Shown here: piece after piece, positions 1-7,315 of the stretch | Position numbering within the stretch: the first letter of the stretch is position 1 | Layout: the number at the start of each line of letters is the position of its first letter | DNA from: an uncultured Candidatus Melainabacteria bacterium | Lineage (GTDB): Bacteria > Cyanobacteriota > Vampirovibrionia > Gastranaerophilales > Gastranaerophilaceae | NCBI GenBank assembly: GCA_934692295.1 | Contig: CAKUTL010000022.1 | Span: 1 to 22,743, forward strand | Direction: 5' to 3' | Length of the DNA: 22,743 nt | Translations under genes and position numbers: made by a program | Notes under the pieces: model-generated | Seen by the model: the letters and a program-made list of their open reading frames with translations, nothing else | Database searches by the model: none | Told to the model about the DNA's origin: nothing

Positions 1-52
1 TCATTCTTGTACCTTTTCCTGCTGCAAGAATTACTGCTTTTATGTCTGTCAT
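1..52 (-). CDS. glmU: Nucleotidyltransferase N-terminus, probably GlmU (partial, runs off window)
   Basis: Only the first 17 codons are in the window, read on the minus strand from an ATG at 52-50. They encode MTDIKAVILAAGKGTRM, the nucleotide-binding signature of sugar-phosphate nucleotidyltransferases. The form LAAGKGTRM is the one usually seen in GlmU, the bifunctional enzyme making UDP-GlcNAc for peptidoglycan and lipopolysaccharide. A good ribosome site (AAGGGAG) lies five bases before the start. It is the last visible gene of the minus-strand run that begins with the serine hydrolase at 2900. The nucleotidyltransferase family is secure; the GlmU assignment is likely but other family members share this motif. 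Confidence 0.75.
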   Translation of the reverse strand, partial: MTDIKAVILAAGKGTRM

Positions 53-113
53 ATTTTTCTCCCTTTTATTTTTATTTTTATTTCTATGTTTTAATATCCT
101 TCAAATAAACAAC

Positions 114-716
114 TTATGCAACAATGTCACATTTGATATTTTGAGGATTAGTGAATTCTTTTTCTAAATCAACGTTGTTTTGTTTAATATTCAATTTTTT
201 TATTTGGAAGTTTGAAACAAAAATATTATCTGAAACGCAAGTTAGCATATAATTATCTTCTAAGATTTCGGAAAACAATGATTTAATATTGCGGTTTCCA
301 AGTTTAATTTCTGCTTCATGTCCTGTCCAAAACCTGTAAAATTCTTTAGCTGTCGGGTTTGAGGTTTTTATTCCGTATCTATTCATTATAAGTTTAAAAT
401 TTTTACCGTTTTCCATATATTCAATATCTGCACCAATATTGCTATTGTTGAATACTACAAGAACAATATCTTTGGAATGCGAAATACTGAAGTATAATTT
501 TGCATTTTTGAAAACTGGTTTTTTATTTATGATTTCAATTTCTGTATTTTGAATATCGTATATGTGTTTTGCAATAAATTTAGTTAGAAAAAGTCCCAAA
601 AGGTGTTCTTCTTCCTTTTCTTTGGAATTGAATTCCCTGTTGTCAGAAAAAGTTTTTAGTGTTTTGTAGTCAATATTTTCTAAAAATTCACTTTTTTTTA
701 AATAAAAAATATCCAT
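114..716 (-). CDS. 4'-phosphopantetheinyl transferase, Sfp type
   Basis: A 200-residue protein that should transfer the phosphopantetheine arm of CoA to a serine of an acyl or peptidyl carrier protein. The family signatures are visible: FSISHS at 76-81, the Mg-binding GADIE at 95-99 (usually G-hydrophobic-DIE), and WTGHEAEIK at 130-138, which matches W-T-x-K-E-A-x-x-K with His in place of the first Lys. The C-terminal third (from about 145) is divergent and I recognise nothing in it. It follows ldpA by ten bases and has only a weak ribosome site (GTGAGATT), suggesting translation coupled to ldpA. No carrier protein or synthase is in the window, so the substrate is unknown; it could be the house-keeping transferase for fatty-acid ACP. 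Confidence 0.82.
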   Translation of the reverse strand: MDIFYLKKSEFLENIDYKTLKTFSDNREFNSKEKEEEHLLGLFLTKFIAKHIYDIQNTEIEIINKKPVFKNAKLYFSISHSKDIVLVVFNNSNIGADIEYMENGKNFKLIMNRYGIKTSNPTAKEFYRFWTGHEAEIKLGNRNIKSLFSEILEDNYMLTCVSDNIFVSNFQIKKLNIKQNNVDLEKEFTNPQNIKCDIVA

Positions 717-726
717 AATAATCTCA

Positions 727-1671
727 CTATAAAATCACACTATCAACTAATGGTTTGGCAATTAAAAGAGCATCATTCACAACATTTGGATTTGTCCAAA
801 AATCTTGTCTTTCTATATATCTTCTAACAATTTTTCTCGCATATGACCCTATTGCAATTCCGTTGTAGGAGATTTCGCACATTTTTGCAAGCTCTGAAGT
901 CTTACCATTTGTGCCTCCGGAAAGGATTAAATATACGGGAAGTTTTTCGTTTTGGACAATTTCGGCTGTTGCAATTGCTTGGAGGGTTGATTTGTAATTG
1001 TCATCTCCGCCGCTCATTGGGAATCCGTCAGCTTGAATAATTGTCGTGTATGGTTCTCTATTTGCAGTCATGTTTTTAATTCTTTCAACAAGGGCTTCAT
1101 CGCTCAGTTTTCCACGACTTGTACAAATACTTAATAATCCTTCGTAATTTTCGTTAAGGTATTCCCATTTTGTGTAAATTTCTTTTTCATCAAGCCCCAT
1201 TGCATGGAATTCTATGCAATCAATTCCGTTTTCAACTATTGGAGGAAGGATTTCTTTTAAATCTTTTTCTTCAGAAATATATGATATTGCAGCCCTTGAA
1301 CATACTTTCCAGCATTTCCCACAGCCGATACATCTTTCTTTTTTCACTTTCGCATAGTGAATTGCTTTCTGCGGGCAAATTTCTTCACATGCTCCACAGT
1401 TTACGCATCTTTCGTAATCAATTACGGCTTTTTCCACGTGTGGATCATTTTTTATCCCAACACTTACGCATAAATAGGCATCATAAACTTTTGCCATATC
1501 AAGAGCTTCTCTTGCAGCTTTGATAACTTCTTCATTTGCAGATAAATCAAAAAATCTGCAACCCGCAATTGCGTAAATATATACTAGCCGTTTAATTTCT
1601 TCTATATCTTCATTTCCGGCTCCACAAACTAACTTAAAACAATGTTTTGTTTCCAGTAATTCTTTTAGCAT
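727..1671 (-). CDS. ldpA: LdpA-like iron-sulfur protein (light-dependent period protein family)
   Basis: A 314-residue protein. It opens with FKLVCGAGNEDIEEIKRL, has two ferredoxin-like cassettes (C89-x2-C92-x2-C95-x3-C99 and C114-x2-C117-x2-C120-x3-C124, so probably two [4Fe-4S] clusters), and ends with QADGFPMSGGDD, LSGGTNGKT and GSYARK. From memory this whole order matches cyanobacterial LdpA, which affects the period of the Kai circadian clock through cell redox state; that role was shown in Synechococcus, not here. The C-terminal half looks like a barrel-type fold. Its ATG follows the upstream serine hydrolase stop by two bases and the site GGTGA lies inside that gene's end, so the two are translationally coupled. 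No kai or cikA gene is in the window. Family assignment is fairly sure; a clock role here is unlikely without Kai proteins. Confidence 0.8.
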   Translation of the reverse strand: MLKELLETKHCFKLVCGAGNEDIEEIKRLVYIYAIAGCRFFDLSANEEVIKAAREALDMAKVYDAYLCVSVGIKNDPHVEKAVIDYERCVNCGACEEICPQKAIHYAKVKKERCIGCGKCWKVCSRAAISYISEEKDLKEILPPIVENGIDCIEFHAMGLDEKEIYTKWEYLNENYEGLLSICTSRGKLSDEALVERIKNMTANREPYTTIIQADGFPMSGGDDNYKSTLQAIATAEIVQNEKLPVYLILSGGTNGKTSELAKMCEISYNGIAIGSYARKIVRRYIERQDFWTNPNVVNDALLIAKPLVDSVIL

Positions 1672-1673
1672 TA

Positions 1674-2900
1674 TTATTTCACCATGTAGTTATAAATAAT
1701 TTCAGATGCGTGAACGATAAAATCTTTTCCTTCAATTGCGTTATGTGGTCTGTTTGCAAGAATTACAACGATATATTTTTTCCCGTTAGGAGCAATTACA
1801 ATTCCTGCATCTCCAAGCATTGTGCCAATATCGCCAGTTTTGTGTAAAAATACAGCTCCAGCACCTAAACCGGCATGGATTAATCTATTATTATGAACAT
1901 GACCCATATAGTTCAAAATTTTAGCTCTTGATTCTTGAGTTAAGAACTTGTCATTTTCATCAATGTTATAAAGCATTCTACCCATTTCTCGAGCGGTTGT
2001 ATGGTTTGTTCCTGCATAATCAGGTAACCAAGTTTGAACTTCGGTATTTTTTAAACCCCAATCTCTAATAGCTTGGTTTACATCAGCCATAGAACCTACT
2101 CTTGTCATAAGCATATTTGTTGCAGAGTTATCGGATTCTGTTATCATAAGTTCTGCAAGTTTATCTATTGTATATTCAGACATTGCTGCTTTGAATTGCA
2201 AACTTCCGGAACCTTCAGTTCTAAAATATTCTGTTAAAGGCATTGTTTCATCTAGTGAAACTTGCCCTGCTTCAATTGATTTGAATAAATCTATGAGTAC
2301 AGGAATTTTAATAATACTTGCTGTTGCATAAACTTTTGAAGCATTAATATCAACATAATTTCCTGTTTCATAATCCCAAACATATACAGAAGGTTGAATG
2401 GTTGGGTATTGAGCCATAAGATTTGTTAACTCACTTTGAAGAACCGGCATGTTAACATTTTCTTTTACCGGAATCATTTGAGCATCTTTTTCATTGGCTG
2501 CAAATCTGAAATCTCTATTCCCCATAGACCAAGCATTTGAAAGATAGTTATGTGTTGGGAAACTTAAATCTTTTAAATCTGTTTGAATATTTTTATATGG
2601 GGTAGGAGCAAACATTGCTTTTGTAATGTTATTGAATGAAAAAGGCATAACACAGGCAAGTAAGAATAAAATAATCAAACCCGACACCATACTTTGGGCA
2701 AAAGTTTTACGTTTGCGAGGGCGTCTGTTATGTCTGTTTTCTTCCCTTAAATGTTTGTAACGTTCATTATATTCAGTTTGTGAAGGTCTTCTATAAGAAG
2801 AATGACCGTAAGAATAACTATCAAACTGTGAGTGCGAGTAACTTAATATTTCTGATGTTTGACCATCTCTATTGTTGTATGCTCTTGCTATTTTCGGCAT
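1674..2900 (-). CDS. Membrane-anchored serine beta-lactamase-like / PBP-like hydrolase
   Basis: A 408-residue protein with a basic, Ser/Tyr/Arg-rich cytoplasmic N-terminus (1-68), one membrane segment (about 71-92) and an extracytoplasmic class A beta-lactamase-like domain from about 150. The three active-site motifs are present: S195-I-I-K198, S256-D-N258 and K354-T-G356. The omega-loop region (about 288-305) does not show the ExxLN motif that carries the deacylating Glu of true class A beta-lactamases. The protein is therefore more likely a peptidoglycan-active or regulatory hydrolase than a resistance enzyme. It is first in the run leading to ldpA. A promoter and an inverted repeat lie upstream, and GGGGAGG precedes the ATG. 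The long charged N-terminal tail before the membrane anchor is unusual for a secreted beta-lactamase. Confidence 0.8.
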   Translation of the reverse strand: MPKIARAYNNRDGQTSEILSYSHSQFDSYSYGHSSYRRPSQTEYNERYKHLREENRHNRRPRKRKTFAQSMVSGLIILFLLACVMPFSFNNITKAMFAPTPYKNIQTDLKDLSFPTHNYLSNAWSMGNRDFRFAANEKDAQMIPVKENVNMPVLQSELTNLMAQYPTIQPSVYVWDYETGNYVDINASKVYATASIIKIPVLIDLFKSIEAGQVSLDETMPLTEYFRTEGSGSLQFKAAMSEYTIDKLAELMITESDNSATNMLMTRVGSMADVNQAIRDWGLKNTEVQTWLPDYAGTNHTTAREMGRMLYNIDENDKFLTQESRAKILNYMGHVHNNRLIHAGLGAGAVFLHKTGDIGTMLGDAGIVIAPNGKKYIVVILANRPHNAIEGKDFIVHASEIIYNYMVK

Positions 2901-2930
2901 TAAACCTGATTCCTCCCCAGTATTATTCTT

Positions 2931-2959
2931 ATTTTACCCTAAGCACATGTTGTAGGCAA
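2931..2959 (-). promoter_or_regulatory. Sigma-70-type promoter for the serine hydrolase-ldpA operon
   Basis: On the minus strand TTGCCT (2959-2954) and TAAAAT (2936-2931) are separated by 17 bases. Transcription would start near 2924, giving a leader of about 24 nt that still contains the GGGGAGG ribosome site before the ATG at 2900. Confidence 0.5.
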
Positions 2960-2962
2960 GTA

Positions 2963-2987
2963 ATTTACATTTATTGTAAATGTAAAT
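2963..2987. promoter_or_regulatory. Perfect 11-bp inverted repeat, possible operator
   Basis: ATTTACATTTA, three bases (TTG), then TAAATGTAAAT form a perfect AT-only dyad apart from one C/G pair per arm. It sits just upstream of the -35 of the minus-strand promoter and in the divergent gap shared with the plus-strand gene at 3081. Position and symmetry suit a dimeric regulator; it has no T-run, so a terminator is less likely. Confidence 0.45.
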
Positions 2988-3080
2988 AAATGTAACAAAC
3001 TAATCCTTTTGTGAAATTGAACATATTCAAAATACTTTATATAGGAGAGAGCAATAAAAAAATAAATAAGGAGACGAGAT

Positions 3081-3404
3081 ATGGCATTTTTAGCATTAGC
3101 AAGTCAAAAGAGTTTATTGACTTTACAAAAAAACTTTTTACAATTTCAACAAGTTGGTATTCAAAACCAAATTCAATTAGCAGAATCACAAATGAGTGCA
3201 ATTCAAAAAAGTTATGATAACAAAGATTATCAAGATGATGCTGATTACATTTATTATGAACAGTTAGATGAACAGTTAGGTTCCGAAAAAGATTTATTAG
3301 ATTCTCAAATAACAGAAATTGATAGCCAAATTTCTTCAATGAAGACACTTGTTCAAAACAATATCAAATCAAGTTGTACATTGAACCTATCAGGCAGCAA
3401 CTAA
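3081..3404 (+). CDS. Small coiled-coil protein, unrecognised family
   Basis: A 107-residue Gln/Ser/Asp-rich protein, predicted by eye to be almost all helix with heptad-like spacing and no signal peptide or membrane segment. A very good ribosome site (AAGGAG, spacing eight) decides the start. Its N-terminus (FLALASQKSLLTLQKNF) and its C-terminal segment (DSQITEIDSQISSMKTLV) resemble the N- and C-termini of the 603-residue protein at 9877, as if the central part of that protein were absent. It is convergent with folD, with ten bases between stops and no obvious terminator. Function is unknown; a structural or surface-assembly role is a guess based on the helical ends. Confidence 0.75.
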   Translation: MAFLALASQKSLLTLQKNFLQFQQVGIQNQIQLAESQMSAIQKSYDNKDYQDDADYIYYEQLDEQLGSEKDLLDSQITEIDSQISSMKTLVQNNIKSSCTLNLSGSN

Positions 3405-3414
3405 TAAGTAGTTG

Positions 3415-4254
3415 TTATAGAGAATTCTTTTCAAAAAGTTCCACAGTGTTGAGCATTAATGATGCAATTGTCATCGGACCAACACCCCCAGGAACAGGTG
3501 ATATGAAAGATGCGATTTTTGAGGCACTCTCAAAATCTACGTCTCCTCGGGTTTTCCCGTTTTTATCCTTAAAAATTCCGACATCTACTATCACACAATT
3601 AGTTTTTAACATTTCCCCTTCTATAATATTTTTCCCCACTGCAGAAACCAACACATCTGCAGTTTTTGTTATTTGAGAAAGATTTTTTGTATGGCTATGG
3701 CAAACTGTTACTGTCGCATTTCTATTCAACATCATTTGTGAAAGAGGTCTGCCAACGATGTTTGAACGTCCGACAATTACAACATGTTTGCCTTCGAGGT
3801 CGATATTATATTCATCAAGCAAAAGTAAAATTCCTTTGGGCGTACAAGGATAGACTGTAGGAATTTCGCCTGAAAAAAGTTTTCCAAAATTGTAAGGTGT
3901 AAATCCATCCACATCTTTTGATGGTGTAATTTTGTTCATTACATTATCTTTTGAAATATGGTTTGGCAGTGGCAATTGTACTAGAATTGCGGTAACATTT
4001 TTATCATTGTTAAGTTCTTCAATTTTATTCAAAAGCTCATCTTCGGTAATATTTGCAGGATAGTTTATTACTTCTGAATTAATTCCAATTTTTTCTGCCA
4101 TTTTCTTTTTGTTGTTTACATAAATTTTGCTGGCAGGATTTTCGCCAACTAAAATTACAACAAGAATTGGTTTTTTATCAAACTTGTCAACTTTTGTTTT
4201 TAAATTTTCAATTATTTTATCTCGTAACTTTTTCCCGTCTAGTATTGTTGTCAT
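3415..4254 (-). CDS. folD: Methylene-THF dehydrogenase / methenyl-THF cyclohydrolase
   Basis: A 279-residue bifunctional cytosolic enzyme interconverting 5,10-methylene-, 5,10-methenyl- and 10-formyl-tetrahydrofolate. Nearly every family signature is present: GENPASKIYVNNKKK with the catalytic Lys, VQLPLP, PSKDVDGF, PCTPKGI, the NAD(P)-binding VVIVGRSNIVGRP, TVTVCHSHT and the C-terminal SPVPGGVGPMT. Length is normal for the family. It is the last gene of the rplI operon, 13 bases after the CooC-like ATPase, with a weak ribosome site (GCGAGAAC). Its place beside a MetE-core-like protein suggests a joint role in one-carbon supply and methyl transfer. Confidence 0.97.
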   Translation of the reverse strand: MTTILDGKKLRDKIIENLKTKVDKFDKKPILVVILVGENPASKIYVNNKKKMAEKIGINSEVINYPANITEDELLNKIEELNNDKNVTAILVQLPLPNHISKDNVMNKITPSKDVDGFTPYNFGKLFSGEIPTVYPCTPKGILLLLDEYNIDLEGKHVVIVGRSNIVGRPLSQMMLNRNATVTVCHSHTKNLSQITKTADVLVSAVGKNIIEGEMLKTNCVIVDVGIFKDKNGKTRGDVDFESASKIASFISPVPGGVGPMTIASLMLNTVELFEKNSL

Positions 4255-4267
4255 TTGTTCTCGCTAT

Positions 4268-5020
4268 CTATTGTTTTGCTTGAGGTAAATTTAATCTAAA
4301 ATAAAATTCTTTTATTGCATTTTGTACTGCTTTTGAATCTCGTGTCATTGGATTATTTTTTAGTTCTTTATCAAATGGGATAATTCCAAGAACATCAAGT
4401 TCATATTTATTCAAGAGTTCGTAAACCGAAGACAGGTTGTCGTTGTCAACTTTGTTGATTACAACTCCTAATTGGTTTCCTGCAGCATATTTTGCACTAA
4501 ATTCTTCAATACGCTTTGCAAGATGTGCTGATTCTTCTGACGGTTTTGCAACAATAATTGTACAATCCATTTCTGTATCTACGAGTTGATTTAAGTATTT
4601 TAAATCAAATTCGCAATCAAAGATTACAATATCGTATCTGTTAATTAGTTTGTAAACGGCATCATTGATTTGTTTAGTGATTGGGCATCTGCAATCTTTT
4701 GAGCCAACAAACCAAGAAACTATTATATCAACATTATCGCTTAGTGGAACAAGAATATCTTCCATTGCCCATTCAATATATTCTTGTTTGGTCATATCTT
4801 CAGGAATACCCGTTTTATATTCGTGTTTTCCGCTTCTGATACCATAAATAGTGTTTCTAATATCTAAACCGAAACTATGTCCTAATTCTCCTGTCAAATC
4901 ATTATCAAATAGTAAAATTGATTTTTCCGGAAACATTTCCTTAAAAAGTTCTAAAAATGCTTTTACAATAGTTGTTTTTCCGTTTCCGCTTTTTCCTGTG
5001 ATTGCTAATTTAACAGTCAA
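4268..5020 (-). CDS. CooC/AcsF-like P-loop ATPase (MinD/ParA superfamily)
   Basis: A 250-residue ATPase of the deviant Walker A group. G9-K-S-G-N-G-K15-T-T17 carries both the signature Lys (K10) and the P-loop Lys; FDND at 38-41 and VIFDCE around 132-137 fit the A' and Walker B positions. C110-R-C112 corresponds to the CxC motif of CooC-type nickel chaperones, which bind metal at a dimer interface and mature CO dehydrogenase or acetyl-CoA synthase. The start is TTG, with GAGCGAGG eight bases upstream, three bases after the MetE-like stop. No CO dehydrogenase or acetyl-CoA synthase gene is in the window. Its partner may be the neighbouring methyltransferase-like protein or an unlinked corrinoid or nickel protein. 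Superfamily is sure; the metal role is inferred from CxC. Confidence 0.82.
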   Translation of the reverse strand: MTVKLAITGKSGNGKTTIVKAFLELFKEMFPEKSILLFDNDLTGELGHSFGLDIRNTIYGIRSGKHEYKTGIPEDMTKQEYIEWAMEDILVPLSDNVDIIVSWFVGSKDCRCPITKQINDAVYKLINRYDIVIFDCEFDLKYLNQLVDTEMDCTIIVAKPSEESAHLAKRIEEFSAKYAAGNQLGVVINKVDNDNLSSVYELLNKYELDVLGIIPFDKELKNNPMTRDSKAVQNAIKEFYFRLNLPQAKQ

Positions 5021-5022
5021 AT

Positions 5023-6096
5023 TTATAACCTCGCTCTTAATTCTTTTGATAATTCTGCTACTAAATCCATTGCTCGCTCGGAGTCATTTATACTTAATGA
5101 ACCTGCTCCGCAAGAAGATGTGATTAGTGAATTGTCTATAATAAGTTTCTCATCAATCCCCTTATTAGTCAAATATTTTACAGCTTGCTCAAATTTTTTT
5201 ATCAGAATTTTTAAAGTTACTGTTTTAATTTTTTCATTATCTGTAGGAACAAGCCCCCAAGCTATTTTTCTCCATTGTTCAAGGTGTTTTTTTATCATTG
5301 GAGCATAGATACTAAAATTTTCAGCAAATGTAAAAGCATCGGGGTTAAGAATTTCTATTTCTGCATTTATTGGGATTGACCAATCACATTTTCCGCAGCA
5401 ATGGATTGCACTTATTCCTCCATTTGCTTTTATTATATCTGAAACTCCTTTTAGCATCTGGCTAACACCGGATTTTGAAATTTTTGTATATGTAGTATGT
5501 TCGAGTTTTGAAATTGATGGTTCATCAAGAAAAATAATTGGTATTGTTTCCGGATTAGCTTTTTTGATTCTTTTAATTATCCAAAGTGCTTTAAGACTTA
5601 ATAATTTTATAACAACATCTTTTACTGTTTCATTATTGATTACTGCAATACAATTATTATCCTTAAGTGTTGTTGCAAGTGTAAATGGACCGACAATTTG
5701 CCCTTTTGCAAATGGGGGTTTGGTTTCTTTAATTATTTTTTCAAACTCTTCAAAAGAGGAAGAAAACTCTTTTGATATTTTGTAGTTTTCAAGTATTTCA
5801 GTATTATTTTTTGAAATTATTTGTTCATAATCTGCTAAAAAAGATTTTAAATCTTGAGAAAATTCTTTACTTTCAGGGTTTATAGACAAATTTTTTAACA
5901 TAGAAGGCAAAAACGAAGGCAATCCTTCCAATACTTGAGAAATCATGTCTTCGTTTTTGTTGATATTTTTCAATTGTGGGAAAAATGGGATTTGAGAAAA
6001 ATCTCTTTTCACCACATTCATAGCTTTTTCAACATTGTTGTGTGGAAGTGAACCAATTGCTAATGCTTGTAACTTTAGACCTGAATATTGATTCAT
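5023..6096 (-). CDS. MetE-core / UROD-like methyltransferase, possible folate-independent methionine synthase
   Basis: A 357-residue single-domain protein of the UROD/MetE-like barrel superfamily, about half the length of classical MetE because the N-terminal half is absent. Seen directly: an N-terminal AIGSLPH (13-19), GQIVGPFTLATTL (132-144), FLDEPS (189-194), IHCCGKCDWS (231-240) and SLITSSCGAG (323-332). H232, C234 and C329 are placed like the zinc ligands that bind homocysteine in MetE. Core-MetE proteins are known in anaerobes and some make methionine from methyl-corrinoids rather than methyl-folate; that substrate is an inference here. It lies between rplI (14-base gap) and the CooC-like ATPase. 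It could equally be a methyltransferase for another thiol or cofactor. No corrinoid protein is visible nearby. Confidence 0.75.
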   Translation of the reverse strand: MNQYSGLKLQALAIGSLPHNNVEKAMNVVKRDFSQIPFFPQLKNINKNEDMISQVLEGLPSFLPSMLKNLSINPESKEFSQDLKSFLADYEQIISKNNTEILENYKISKEFSSSFEEFEKIIKETKPPFAKGQIVGPFTLATTLKDNNCIAVINNETVKDVVIKLLSLKALWIIKRIKKANPETIPIIFLDEPSISKLEHTTYTKISKSGVSQMLKGVSDIIKANGGISAIHCCGKCDWSIPINAEIEILNPDAFTFAENFSIYAPMIKKHLEQWRKIAWGLVPTDNEKIKTVTLKILIKKFEQAVKYLTNKGIDEKLIIDNSLITSSCGAGSLSINDSERAMDLVAELSKELRARL

Positions 6097-6110
6097 TCAC
6101 ACATCCAAAA

Positions 6111-6605
6111 CTATTCAGCTGTTTCTTCAGTTTCTTCGATAGATTCTTTAACAACTTCTGAAGCTGAAACTGAGATGTTTAATTCGCATTTAACTTTTGA
6201 AGTTAATTTGATTAACATTACATAGTTACCGATTTTGTTGATTGGAGCGTTCAATGAAACAGCTTTTCTATCAACTTCGATACCAGCTTGAGCTGCTAAT
6301 TCTTCAGTTAATTTCTTAGTTGTGATTGTACCGAACAATTTACCAGATTCACCAGCTTTTGCAGATAATTCTAATTTACCGAATTTTTCAATAGCTGCAG
6401 CTTTTTCTAAAGCTTCTTGGTGTAATTTTTCTTGTTTAGCTTTGATTCTAGCGATATTTTTTTCTCTGTTTTCTAAAGCACCTGTTGTAGCAACTTCTGC
6501 TGCACCTTGAGGTAATAAGAAGTTTCTTGCATAACCGTCTTTAACGTTAACGATGTCGCCAGCTTCACCTAAGTTTTGAATTTCTTTTTTTAATATAACT
6601 TGCAT
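6111..6605 (-). CDS. rplI: 50S ribosomal protein L9
   Basis: A 164-residue ribosomal protein. The N-terminal RNA-binding domain is textbook (MQVILKKEIQNLGEAGDIV, then VKDGYARNFLLP), followed by the long connecting helix and the C-terminal domain with GKLFGTITTKKL. It is somewhat longer than the usual 148-150 residues because of an acidic tail rich in Glu and Thr. Ribosome site AAGGAG precedes the ATG. It heads a four-gene minus-strand operon with the MetE-like protein, the CooC-like ATPase and folD, an unusual company for L9, which normally sits with rpsF, ssb, rpsR or dnaB. Confidence 0.98.
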   Translation of the reverse strand: MQVILKKEIQNLGEAGDIVNVKDGYARNFLLPQGAAEVATTGALENREKNIARIKAKQEKLHQEALEKAAAIEKFGKLELSAKAGESGKLFGTITTKKLTEELAAQAGIEVDRKAVSLNAPINKIGNYVMLIKLTSKVKCELNISVSASEVVKESIEETEETAE

Positions 6606-6648
6606 AATAAAATTCTCCTTTTATGTTTCTGTTTCTGCATGTAGCCCT

Positions 6649-6677
6649 AATATATAATAAACATAACAATTTGTCGA
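6649..6677 (-). promoter_or_regulatory. Promoter for the rplI operon
   Basis: On the minus strand TCGACA (6677-6672) and TATATT (6654-6649) are separated by 17 bases, putting transcription start near 6642 and a leader of about 37 nt before the rplI ATG at 6605. It lies directly after the sepF terminator, which supports an independent transcription unit. Confidence 0.6.
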
Positions 6678-6708
6678 TAGTTTTTATAATTTTGTTAAGT
6701 ATTACCCT

Positions 6709-6738
6709 AAAAAAAGGGCAATCGAATTACGATTGCCC
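6709..6738 (-). terminator. Intrinsic terminator of yggS-sepF
   Basis: A perfect 9-bp stem (GGGCAATCG at 6716-6724 with CGATTGCCC at 6730-6738, loop of five) is followed on the minus strand by seven T (complement of A at 6715-6709). It is 37 bases after the sepF stop. Confidence 0.92.
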
Positions 6739-6775
6739 GAATTATAAACTATCTCTCTTCTCATACTAAAAATGT

Positions 6776-7297
6776 CTATTGTAGAGATGTTCTCCACAAT
6801 GAATCATTAAATTTGCTTTGTTGTGCTGTTGTGTCAGCAGATAATGTTACGTTGCTTGGAGCAAATACGAAAACTAAATCTCCAACTTTTTTAGGATTTC
6901 CGTTAAGAGCTTGAGAAGCACCACAAACGAAATCAATAGTTCTTTGAGATTGTTCTTTGTCCAATAAGTGAAGGTTTAGCATAACAATTTTTCTATCTTT
7001 AAGATGTTGAACGATAGCGGCAGCATCATCGAAAGAACGAGGTTCAACAACTACAACTTCACTTCCACCTCTGTTAATGCTTGGGTGGTTGATAACTTTT
7101 GATTCTTGACGTTTTTCCATCATTGGAACTGGTGTGAATGATGGAGCTGGTTCTCTTAAAGCGTTTCCATCTTCAACGTAATCGTAATCATTATCATCAT
7201 AATCTTCATCATTTATATCATCAAATGGATTTTCACCACGGAATCCATCCATTACAAAATCTACTACTTTTCTGAAACTATCTGCTATTGCTGCCAC
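6776..7297 (-). CDS. sepF: Cell division protein SepF
   Basis: A 173-residue cytoplasmic protein that links FtsZ to the membrane and supports septum assembly. The N-terminal amphipathic helix region (about 1-18), an acidic linker (about 24-45) and the C-terminal domain from about 80 are visible. The C-terminal domain carries VVVVEPRSFDDAAAIVQHL, VMLNLHLLD, the RTIDFVCGASQALNG segment and VFVFAPSNVTLS, all standard for SepF. The start is GTG with GGAGG eight bases upstream, in the 18-base gap after yggS. The yggS-sepF pairing is common in Gram-positives and in cyanobacteria, where pipY precedes sepF. An intrinsic terminator follows. Confidence 0.95.
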   Translation of the reverse strand: MAAIADSFRKVVDFVMDGFRGENPFDDINDEDYDDNDYDYVEDGNALREPAPSFTPVPMMEKRQESKVINHPSINRGGSEVVVVEPRSFDDAAAIVQHLKDRKIVMLNLHLLDKEQSQRTIDFVCGASQALNGNPKKVGDLVFVFAPSNVTLSADTTAQQSKFNDSLWRTSLQ

Positions 7298-7315
7298 CGA
7301 TTTTTCCTCCGTCTG

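Noticed and set aside
1674..2900. Antibiotic resistance beta-lactamase
   Set aside because: The deacylation Glu motif is not visible and the membrane-anchored architecture fits a wall-related hydrolase better.
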